Shown here: positions 1 to 6,284 of the stretch, piece by piece | Position numbering within the stretch: position 1 is the first letter of the stretch | How the letters are laid out: each line of letters begins with the position of its first letter | Assembly: GCA_025774425.1 (NCBI GenBank) | Contig: JALGWA010000090.1 | Location: forward strand, 1-6,284 | Direction of reading: 5' to 3' | Length of the DNA stretch: 6,284 nt | DNA from: a bacterium | Lineage (GTDB): Bacteria; Arandabacterota; Arandabacteria; Arandabacterales; JALGWA01 | Position numbers and translations under genes: made by a program | The notes under the pieces: generated by a model | Database searches by the model: none | What the model was told of the DNA's origin: nothing | Seen by the model: only the letters and a program-made list of their open reading frames with translations

Positions 1-2649
1 GTCGACGCCACCGGGAAGGTCCCACACGGCGACGCGTTCTGCACGGGCTATGTGGGATTCGACGGCACTCTCGACCTCGAGATGGGCTACGATACCGACA
101 ACCTCGCCGGAATCGAAGGGTATCATCCTCTCAAGGGCCTGAGCGGCTCCATGAGCAGCCGTGCTACCATGCACGAGAAAAACGGGTACCTCACCCTCGA
201 CGTGCACTCGGTGGGCGATGACATCGCGTTCCGGGGCGTCGATTGCGACAGCCTGGTGTCGGACTTCTTCCTCGGGTACTCGGAGGAGGGACTCGAGGCG
301 CGCGGCAGCCTGTTCGGCGCCGGTATCGGGCGGGGCGACTCGCGCGCCGAGGAGCTGATCGCCGACTTCGAGATCGAGGACAGGCACCTTTCGATCGACA
401 GGCTGGTGCTGACGCGGGAAGGCGGCTCTCTGCTCGGCGTGGTCGGGGATCTGGACTTCGTCGACGACGGCTTCGACATGACCGTCGACAATATCTTCGT
501 CGAGGTCGGCAAGCACGTGTGGGAGAACTCCCGCGGCGTGGAGATCTCCTACGGTGGAGACACGCTGGCCGTTTGCGGCCTGGAGCTGACCTCCGAGATG
601 GGAACGGTGAGCCTGGAGCGCGCTACGATCGCCGGCGGCGTCTACGACGTCAGGGCCAGGGTCGACAGCCTGGACATGGGACTCCTGGGAAGGTCGACGG
701 GGATCGGCCTGCCGACCGGCACGATGGGTCTGGTCTGCGATCTCGGCGGGTGCAGGGACAGCATCGGCTTTGAACTCGATTTCGAGCTGACCGAGGGCGA
801 CATGAAGGGGGTTCCGTATGATTCCTTCTCCGGCCATGCCGTTTACGAGGGCCGGGCGCTCGAGATCGACGACTTCGTGCTCCGGCACGGCGGCGGCAGC
901 ATCGTCCTGACCGGCGCCGTTCCCATGGACCTCGCTCCCGCCGGTCTGTGGCGGAGAGCCGCTTCGGACAGCGGGCCCGGCGCAATAGACGATCTCGGCA
1001 CGGTGACGGTCGAGGCGCGGGACATAGACATCACGCTGCTGTCGTCGCTGATTCCGCCGCTGGCGAATTTCCACGGCCTGACGGATTTGAGCGCGGTGAT
1101 AAGCGGCAGGCGCGACAACCCCCGCATCGAGACCCGCGGCCGGATCGACCGGGCGAGGTACGGGGCGACCGAGCTGGGCGAGATGGTCTGGGAAATCCTT
1201 CTCGAGGACTCGCTGGTCACGGTCTCCGACTTCAGGTTCGGCTCCCGCGGTCAGGGCGGGACGGTGACGGGCGCGCTCCCGGTCGCCGTGACGGTGATGC
1301 CCTTCTCGGTCTCGCTTCTCCGGCGACCGATCGACCTCGACGTCAGGGTCGAGAACGGGGATCTGGGGCTCCTCGCGGACGTGTTCGCGCGCCTCAAGGA
1401 GTGCCAGGGCAGGTACGATGTCGATCTCAGGATCACGGGCACGGCGAGGGACCCCTACTTCGAAGGTTATGTCGAACTGGCGGGGGCCCGCATCAGGCTG
1501 GCGGGGGTCGCCCAGGACCTGAGGGACATATACCTCAGGGTCGCGGCGGAGGGAAGGAAGTTCACGATAGAGAGGTTCGAGGCCGAAGAGGGGGCTCTCA
1601 AGGGTTCCGGCTACTTCTCCATCGTCGGTCTCGGCTTCGAAGACTGGAACGTCGCTTTGACGTTCAGCGACTTCTGGGTCTCGGAGTACGAGGACTTTTT
1701 CGTCAGGCTGAGCGGGAACGTGACGATCGGCAGGTCGGAGGTGGAGCCGGGCGTATGGATCCCCAACCTGGAAGGTGATCTCAAGATTCACGAGGGGGAG
1801 TACCTCGTCAGGCTCGGCGATGTCCAGGGCGGGGGCGGTTTCTTCGGGCCCACGAGGTTTCCCGGCTGGCTGATGAACGTCGAGATCGAGATTCCCAACA
1901 AGTTCTGGGTCAGGGGGGACGATATAGAGGCAGAGGTACAGGGAACGCTCAATGTCAGGCGGTCGGGCGAGGGTCTCCTCGTGCTGGGCACCCTTAACAC
2001 GATAAGGGGCACGTTCGCCCTCTACAACAACCTGTTCAAGATTGTCCGCGGCGAAGTGAGATTGAGTGATGTCACGAGCATAAAAAAAGCGTATATTAAC
2101 TTGGAGGCGGAGGCGCGGGTGCTCGACGAGAAGGTAGACGTGACGGTGAGCGGCTTTCTGGACAACATGGACGTCTCGGCGACCTCCGAGAGCGGCTGGA
2201 GCGAGACGCAGATCTTCGAGGCCTTGACTCTGAGGAGGGTCAGCGGCCCCGGAGAGGCCGCGGGCGGGGAAGCCTTCGGGCGGGCGCTGCTCGAGTCCTG
2301 GGGGATGGCGCTTCTGAACCGCTTCGGAAGCGATGTCGCCCGGGAGCTCAAACTCGATCGGTTCGGCATCGAGATCGGCGAAGGGGCGGCGGCCGGGGAC
2401 GTGGTCCTGTCGACCCGCGTGACCTTCGGCAAGTACGTGACGGACAATATTTATCTGCAGTACACCGAGTCCCTGGGGACCTTGTACGGCGACGCCGCCA
2501 AGCTGACGCAGAGGGGACTCGACGAGCCCGAGCGGCGGCTCCAGGTCGAGTACAGGCTGAGTGACAAGTTCACGGTCGAGGGCGAGACGGGCACCGTAAG
2601 AGGGCTTGGCTATTTCGACGTCGACCTCAAGTTCAGGTATGGGTACTAG
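1..2649 (+). CDS. tamB: TamB-family envelope protein (translocation and assembly module subunit TamB / DUF490), 5'-truncated
   Basis: The reading frame is open from base 1 and ends at TAG 2647-2649, giving 882 residues. The GTG at 52 is an internal valine, not a credible start, and the N-terminus lies upstream of the window. TamB proteins are usually well over 1,000 residues, so several hundred are probably missing. The N-terminal two thirds are beta-rich modules that repeat an LxIDxFxLxxGGGxLxxxG-like motif (about 388-460, 859-925, 1213-1275, 1561-1620). The part from about 1750 onward matches the TamB C-terminal domain: WVRGDDIEAEVQGTL, GTLNTIRGTFALYNN, SGWSETQIFEALTLRR (2191-2238) and GKYVTDNIYLQY, ending in FRYGY. 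TamB is an inner-membrane-anchored periplasmic bridge with a hydrophobic beta groove, linked to outer-membrane protein assembly and phospholipid transport. The next gene encodes an Omp85-type barrel, which parallels tamA-tamB. The family call is firm. The exact role here is inferred. Confidence 0.9.
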   Translation, partial: VDATGKVPHGDAFCTGYVGFDGTLDLEMGYDTDNLAGIEGYHPLKGLSGSMSSRATMHEKNGYLTLDVHSVGDDIAFRGVDCDSLVSDFFLGYSEEGLEARGSLFGAGIGRGDSRAEELIADFEIEDRHLSIDRLVLTREGGSLLGVVGDLDFVDDGFDMTVDNIFVEVGKHVWENSRGVEISYGGDTLAVCGLELTSEMGTVSLERATIAGGVYDVRARVDSLDMGLLGRSTGIGLPTGTMGLVCDLGGCRDSIGFELDFELTEGDMKGVPYDSFSGHAVYEGRALEIDDFVLRHGGGSIVLTGAVPMDLAPAGLWRRAASDSGPGAIDDLGTVTVEARDIDITLLSSLIPPLANFHGLTDLSAVISGRRDNPRIETRGRIDRARYGATELGEMVWEILLEDSLVTVSDFRFGSRGQGGTVTGALPVAVTVMPFSVSLLRRPIDLDVRVENGDLGLLADVFARLKECQGRYDVDLRITGTARDPYFEGYVELAGARIRLAGVAQDLRDIYLRVAAEGRKFTIERFEAEEGALKGSGYFSIVGLGFEDWNVALTFSDFWVSEYEDFFVRLSGNVTIGRSEVEPGVWIPNLEGDLKIHEGEYLVRLGDVQGGGGFFGPTRFPGWLMNVEIEIPNKFWVRGDDIEAEVQGTLNVRRSGEGLLVLGTLNTIRGTFALYNNLFKIVRGEVRLSDVTSIKKAYINLEAEARVLDEKVDVTVSGFLDNMDVSATSESGWSETQIFEALTLRRVSGPGEAAGGEAFGRALLESWGMALLNRFGSDVARELKLDRFGIEIGEGAAAGDVVLSTRVTFGKYVTDNIYLQYTESLGTLYGDAAKLTQRGLDEPERRLQVEYRLSDKFTVEGETGTVRGLGYFDVDLKFRYGY

Positions 2650-2655
2650 CCAGAC

Positions 2656-2661
2656 AGGGTG
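2656..2661 (+). promoter_or_regulatory. Weak ribosome binding site for the protease-barrel gene
   Basis: AGGGTG lies 4 bases before ATG 2666 (6 bases if only AGGG is counted). It is an imperfect Shine-Dalgarno match in the 16-base gap after the tamB stop. It supports the start at 2666 over upstream in-frame ATGs at 2606 and 2639, which lie inside tamB. The short gap makes translational coupling to tamB plausible. Confidence 0.5.
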
Positions 2662-2665
2662 CGGA

Positions 2666-5629
2666 ATGAAGCGGGTCTGCCTCGTGCTGCTTCTGCTCGT
2701 GTCCATCCCTACGCTCGCTTCGGGTTTCGGCAAGAACAAGGTGCAGTACAAGGTCTTCGACTGGGCGATTCTCTCCTCCAAACACTTTGACATCTACTAC
2801 TATGAGGGCGAGGAAGACCTCGCCAGGCGGGTGGCGGTGATCGCGGACGCGTCCTACGATTCGCTGAGCTCGCACCTCAGGCACCAGCTGAAGAAGCGGA
2901 CGCCGATAATCGTCTATGCGTCGCACCACGATTTCCAGCAGACCAATGTGACGACGAGCCTCCTCGAGGAAGGGACGGAGGGCTTCACGGAGATATTCAA
3001 GAACAGGGTGGTCATACATTTCGACGGCTCTTATGAAAACTTGAGGCATCTCGTCTACCACGAGCTGACGCATGTCTTCACTTTCGACATCGTCTACGGC
3101 GGCCTCCTGGAGTCGATTTTCACGCGGCAGTATCTGTTCCATCTGCCTCTGTGGTTCATGGAGGGCATTCCCGAGTTCGAGGCTTCCTCATGGGACACGG
3201 AAGCGGAGATGGTGATGCGCGACGCTACGATCCACGGCTACTATTTCCCGCTCCAGTACGACGTGTACGGCTACCTCGCGTACAAGCAGGGCCAGTCCGT
3301 GATCAAGTACATCGCCGACAAGTACGGACCCGAGAAGATACCGGATATCCTGCAGTCGGTGGCGACGACGAGGAACATCGACGCCGCCCTGATCAAGACG
3401 ATCGGCGTGGACACGCAGGGTCTCACGAAATCCTATTCCGACTATCTGCGCGAGCGCTATTGGCCCGACGTCTCGACCAAGGATGATCCCGACGACGTGG
3501 CCCAGCGGTTGACGGATCACAGGGACGGCAAGTCATTCATAAACGGCATGCCGGCGATCTCCCCGGACGGGCAGATGATCGTCTACCTATCCGACAAGAG
3601 CGGCTACTTCGACATCTACGTGATGTCGGCGATCGACGGCCGCGAGATCGGGCGCCTGGTCAAGGGCCAGCGGTCGCGGGACTTCGAGTCGTTTCACAGC
3701 CTGAGGAGCACTTTCTCATGGTCTCCCGACAGCAGAAGCGTCGCGTTGGTCAGCAAGCGGGGCAAGGGCGACGCCCTGTACATCATCGGCGTGCCGGACG
3801 GGCGGAGGATGAAGAGATTCCAGCCGGAATTCGACACGATGAGCTATCCCGCCTGGTCACCCGACGGCGAGTCGATCGCCTTCGTGGGCAGCAGGAGGGG
3901 CGCCGCAGGGATCTACTCCGTGGACGTGGACACGGGCGAGATCGAGGAGATCCATTCGGGAGCCCTCGAGTATTCCGCCATCGCCTATTCGAAGGACGCC
4001 CGGAGGCTCGCTTTCTCCGCGATAGCCCCGGGCTGCGTTGACTCGCTCTGCCAGCTCTCGCGCGTGGGACCGAACGTCAAGCCGACGCGGGATATTTACG
4101 TCCTCGACATAGAACGTGGAGTGACCGACAGGGTGACCTATTGCCCGTCCGAGGATCTGTCTCCGGTGTGGTCGGAAGACGGCAGCAAACTGATGTTCGT
4201 GTCCGACAGGGACGGCACTTACAATCTGTACATATACGACTTCCGCGACTCGACGACCGCGCAGATAACCAACGTACTCGGGGGCATCTTCACCCCCTCG
4301 TGGTCCAGACAGGGCAATCGCATCGCCTTCGCCTGCTTCAACGAAGCGGGCTGGGATGTCTTCCAGATAAAGAACCCCGCGGAGAACCTCGAAGTGGTGA
4401 GGAAGCAGAAGGAGGACGACTGGGAGTGGGCGGCCCCGTGGCTCGAAGAGCGCAGCACGGTCGCCTTTGCGCCGCCTGTGATCGACGTCGCGCCCGGCAT
4501 CGTCGACAGTTCCATCATAGAGCAGGCCCTGGAGTACGAAGTCAAGCGGTACCGTGTCCGTTTCACGCCTGACTGGGTCGGCGGCTCCTTCCAGTACAGC
4601 ACGGCTTACGGCCTCGGAGGGTTCACGCAGATCGCGGTGAGCGACGTGCTCGGCAACCACAGGATCTCGATCGCCACCGAGTTCTTCTCTTCCTTCGAGG
4701 AGACGGACTTCCTGGGGATCTACAACTATCTCAAGCATCGCACGAACTACGGCGTGGGAGTCTTCCACTTCAAGAATTACTACTATGCGAGCCGGACCAC
4801 CATGGGAATCCCGATCGGGGAAGGCAGGGTGAACCGTTTCTTCTCGGAACGGAACTACGGCGGGCTCGTCGTGCTGTCCTACCCTTTCGACAAGTACAGG
4901 CGCGTCGAGGTCGACTTCACTGCGCAGAGGATCGATCGTGAGATCTACGCGGAAGGCTCCGAGTACCTGCCCGAGCCCGTGGTCACGACGCGCACCGCTG
5001 ACGACGTCTATTCCATCCGGGTTTCCTATGTGAAGGACAACACGATCTGGGGGAGGATGGGCCCGGTCGGCGGCACGAGATACATGTTGACCTTCGAGAA
5101 GAGCGTCGTCGACGTGCTGGGCAGCGATATCAACTACAACAACGGCTACGTGGACTTCAGGAAGTATTTCCGATTTACGCCGAGCACGTCGCTGGCTTTC
5201 CGCCTTATCGGGGCCACCAGCCAGGGCGCTGACGCGGCGGTCTTCACGCTGGGCGGCGGGTACACCCTGAGGGGGTATCCCGACTTCGAGTTCGAGGGCA
5301 ATAACATGGCCCTGGCGAACGTAGAGCTCCGCTACCCGTTCATCGACCGTCTCGAGATGCGCGGCCCAATTCCGCTGTTGCTCGGGGGCATCCGGGGCGT
5401 GTTGTTTTTCGACATCGGCGGCGCCTGGCGCGGGCAGTTCAAGGACTTCCGTTTCGCACGGGCCTACCCCGACGGCACGGAGCGCCTCGAGGACTTCCAC
5501 GCGGCGTACGGGTTCGGTTTCAGGATGATCTTCTCCTATCTCCTCATGAGGCTGGATTTCGCATGGGGGACCGACTTCGGCGGCCCGGCGCAGCGGCGAG
5601 TCCACTTCACTCTGGGGGGAGACTTCTAG
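2666..5629 (+). CDS. Secreted peptidase MA-like metalloprotease / PD40 beta-propeller / Omp85-type outer-membrane barrel fusion protein
   Basis: I chose ATG 2666 because it gives a clean signal peptide: MKR, a hydrophobic core at residues 4-15, and cleavage near A18 or G20. In-frame ATGs at 2606 and 2639 would put uncharged, tamB-overlapping residues in front of it. The product has 987 residues. Residues about 35-268 resemble the peptidase MA-like gluzincin domain, with zinc/catalytic HELTH at 132-136 (H132, E133, H136), the likely third ligand E166 in WFMEG, and a helical tail ending near YLRERY. Residues about 294-571 hold six PD40/TolB-like blades with repeated xxWSPDGxxIAF...DIY patterns (WSPD at 352 and 397, WSED at 502). 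Residues about 631-987 form an Omp85-type barrel, with SDVLGNHRI near 659-667, the loop-6 motif LRGY at 868-871, and a terminal F987. No POTRA repeats are visible. The protein is probably anchored in the outer membrane with the protease and propeller in the periplasm. Its substrate is unknown. Position next to tamB suggests a TamA-like partner. Domain calls are strong; function is inferred. Confidence 0.88.
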   Translation: MKRVCLVLLLLVSIPTLASGFGKNKVQYKVFDWAILSSKHFDIYYYEGEEDLARRVAVIADASYDSLSSHLRHQLKKRTPIIVYASHHDFQQTNVTTSLLEEGTEGFTEIFKNRVVIHFDGSYENLRHLVYHELTHVFTFDIVYGGLLESIFTRQYLFHLPLWFMEGIPEFEASSWDTEAEMVMRDATIHGYYFPLQYDVYGYLAYKQGQSVIKYIADKYGPEKIPDILQSVATTRNIDAALIKTIGVDTQGLTKSYSDYLRERYWPDVSTKDDPDDVAQRLTDHRDGKSFINGMPAISPDGQMIVYLSDKSGYFDIYVMSAIDGREIGRLVKGQRSRDFESFHSLRSTFSWSPDSRSVALVSKRGKGDALYIIGVPDGRRMKRFQPEFDTMSYPAWSPDGESIAFVGSRRGAAGIYSVDVDTGEIEEIHSGALEYSAIAYSKDARRLAFSAIAPGCVDSLCQLSRVGPNVKPTRDIYVLDIERGVTDRVTYCPSEDLSPVWSEDGSKLMFVSDRDGTYNLYIYDFRDSTTAQITNVLGGIFTPSWSRQGNRIAFACFNEAGWDVFQIKNPAENLEVVRKQKEDDWEWAAPWLEERSTVAFAPPVIDVAPGIVDSSIIEQALEYEVKRYRVRFTPDWVGGSFQYSTAYGLGGFTQIAVSDVLGNHRISIATEFFSSFEETDFLGIYNYLKHRTNYGVGVFHFKNYYYASRTTMGIPIGEGRVNRFFSERNYGGLVVLSYPFDKYRRVEVDFTAQRIDREIYAEGSEYLPEPVVTTRTADDVYSIRVSYVKDNTIWGRMGPVGGTRYMLTFEKSVVDVLGSDINYNNGYVDFRKYFRFTPSTSLAFRLIGATSQGADAAVFTLGGGYTLRGYPDFEFEGNNMALANVELRYPFIDRLEMRGPIPLLLGGIRGVLFFDIGGAWRGQFKDFRFARAYPDGTERLEDFHAAYGFGFRMIFSYLLMRLDFAWGTDFGGPAQRRVHFTLGGDF
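5618..5621 (+). promoter_or_regulatory. Ribosome binding site deciding the TTG start of the helicase
   Basis: GGAG, inside a purine run GGGGGGAGA at 5614-5622, lies 8 bases before TTG 5630. It sits within the last codons of the preceding gene. The good spacing supports initiation at TTG and suggests that ribosomes ending gene 2 can restart on the helicase. Confidence 0.6.
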
Positions 5630-6284
5630 TTGGATCTCCTCGGTGACCTCAATCCTCCACAACGCGAGGCCGTTACATCGACAGAGGGCCCGCTGCTTGT
5701 GCTCGCCGGGGCGGGAACGGGGAAAACCCGGATACTGGCCTACAGAATCGCCTATCTCGTCGGTTCGGCCGGCGCGAGCCCCCACGAAATCCTCGCCGTC
5801 ACCTTCACGAGGAAAGCCGCGGGGGAGATGCGCGACCGAGTGGTCTCGCTTGTAGGTGACGTCGCTCGGGGGATGTGGGTCGGGACTTTCCACTCGATCT
5901 GCGCCCGCCTGCTGAGATACGAAGCCGCCGCTCTCGGCCTGGCCGCCAACTTCACGATCTACGACGAACATGACCAGGCGGCGCTCCTCAAGCACATACT
6001 CAAGGGCCGCGGTCGCGCCGGGAAGACGGGTTCGGTGTCCAGGATTCTCTCGCGGATAAGCGCGATCAAGTCACAGCTCATCACGCCGGACGACTTCGCG
6101 GCCGGAGCGCTCTCCGACCGCATGCTCGCCGACCTGTACAGGGCGTATGAAAAGGGGCTCCGGGCCAACAACGCACTGGATTTCGACGATCTCATCGTCA
6201 TGCCGGTGAGATTCCTGCGGGCCGACACCGGCCTTCTGGAGAGAGTCAGCGGGCGATTCCGCTACATACTGATCGATGAGTACC
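5630..6284 (+). CDS. uvrD: UvrD/PcrA-type superfamily 1A ATP-dependent DNA helicase, 3'-truncated
   Basis: This is the N-terminal 218 residues of a 3'-5' DNA helicase of the UvrD/PcrA/Rep family, which acts in nucleotide excision and mismatch repair and in clearing replication forks. The frame opens at TTG 5630, directly after the TAG of the preceding gene and in the same frame. This start gives MDLLGDLNPPQREAV, which matches the usual N-terminus, and the next in-frame candidates would remove the Q motif. Visible motifs are the Q motif LNPPQREAV (7-15, Q11), Walker A AGAGTGKT (26-33), motif Ia TFTRKAAGEM (58-67, with R where UvrD usually has N), motif Ib VGTFHSICARLLR (84-96), the 1B-domain segment YDEHDQAALLK (111-121), NALDFDDLI (181-189), and the first residues of motif II, ILIDEY (213-218). 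The window ends there, so roughly two thirds of a normal protein of 650-750 residues is missing. The family call is very secure; UvrD versus PcrA cannot be separated here. Confidence 0.95.
   Translation, partial: MDLLGDLNPPQREAVTSTEGPLLVLAGAGTGKTRILAYRIAYLVGSAGASPHEILAVTFTRKAAGEMRDRVVSLVGDVARGMWVGTFHSICARLLRYEAAALGLAANFTIYDEHDQAALLKHILKGRGRAGKTGSVSRILSRISAIKSQLITPDDFAAGALSDRMLADLYRAYEKGLRANNALDFDDLIVMPVRFLRADTGLLERVSGRFRYILIDEY

Noticed and set aside
52..54. GTG 52 as the start of the TamB-like gene
   Set aside because: The frame is open to base 1, no good ribosome site precedes it, and TamB proteins are much longer, so this is an internal valine of a truncated gene.
948..1778. A 276-codon plus-strand frame inside tamB
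   Set aside because: It is an overlapping frame with low-complexity Arg/Gly/Asp-rich translation typical of GC-rich shadows, while the tamB frame shows clear family motifs through the same bases.
2080..2088. The A7 tract as a frameshift error or pseudogene mark in tamB
   Set aside because: The main frame continues with strong TamB C-terminal motifs on both sides of the tract, so no correction is needed.
2062..2097. Possible internal promoter in tamB (TTGAGT at 2062-2067 and TATATT at 2092-2097)
   Set aside because: The spacer is 24 bases, too long for a sigma-70 promoter, and no better -35 element lies about 17 bases before the -10-like box.
2606..2665. Upstream in-frame ATGs (2606, 2639) as starts of the protease-barrel gene
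   Set aside because: They would add up to 20 Ser/Thr/Gly-rich residues encoded mostly by bases of tamB in another frame, in front of a textbook signal peptide that begins at ATG 2666.
2650..2665. Promoter or terminator between tamB and the protease-barrel gene
   Set aside because: Only 16 bases are available, with no hairpin, T-run or -10/-35 pair.
2633..3142. A 169-codon minus-strand frame over the start of the protease gene
   Set aside because: It is a shadow opposite the signal peptide and HELTH region, with no recognisable domain and no ribosome site that I could see.
3857..5995. A 712-codon open frame on the minus strand across the barrel and helicase genes
   Set aside because: It lies codon-on-codon opposite the two sense genes, which share one frame. 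Its stops would need sense TTA, CTA or TCA codons, which are rare here; it ends at a TCA serine codon (3857-3859). It crosses two well-supported genes and its translation resembles no known domain.

Overview
The window is a densely packed, GC-rich piece of a bacterial chromosome carrying three genes in a row on the + strand. The first and last run off the window edges. There is almost no intergenic DNA: 16 bases between genes 1 and 2, and none between genes 2 and 3. I see no RNA genes, CRISPR arrays, insertion sequences, terminators or convincing promoters. The array therefore reads as the inside of one operon.

Region 1 (1-2649) is the C-terminal part (882 residues) of a large TamB-family envelope protein. 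It has repeated beta-rich modules followed by a typical TamB/DUF490 C-terminal domain. Region 2 (2666-5629) is a complete 987-residue exported protein with an unusual architecture: signal peptide, peptidase-MA-like zinc metalloprotease domain with an intact HELTH motif, a TolB/PD40-like beta-propeller of about six blades, and an Omp85/BamA/TamA-type outer-membrane barrel with the LRGY loop motif and a terminal phenylalanine. No POTRA domains are visible. Region 3 (5630-6284) is the N-terminal part (218 residues) of a UvrD/PcrA superfamily 1A DNA helicase, cut off inside motif II. It starts at a TTG directly after the stop codon of gene 2.

The organism must be a diderm (Gram-negative type) bacterium, since two of the three proteins only make sense with an outer membrane. 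Arginine AGG codons and some isoleucine ATA codons are used freely despite the high GC. That is unlike typical high-GC Proteobacteria and suggests a deep-branching or uncultured diderm lineage (for example within the FCB/Eisenbacteria/Gemmatimonadota-like groups). The placement is an inference and was not tested.

The most interesting point is functional. In Proteobacteria, TamA (POTRA domains plus Omp85 barrel) and TamB are encoded side by side and form the TAM envelope machine. Here TamB is followed by an Omp85-type barrel whose periplasmic part is a metalloprotease plus beta-propeller instead of POTRA repeats. This suggests a TAM-like complex with built-in proteolysis or substrate recognition. 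The helicase is probably an unrelated passenger in the same transcript.
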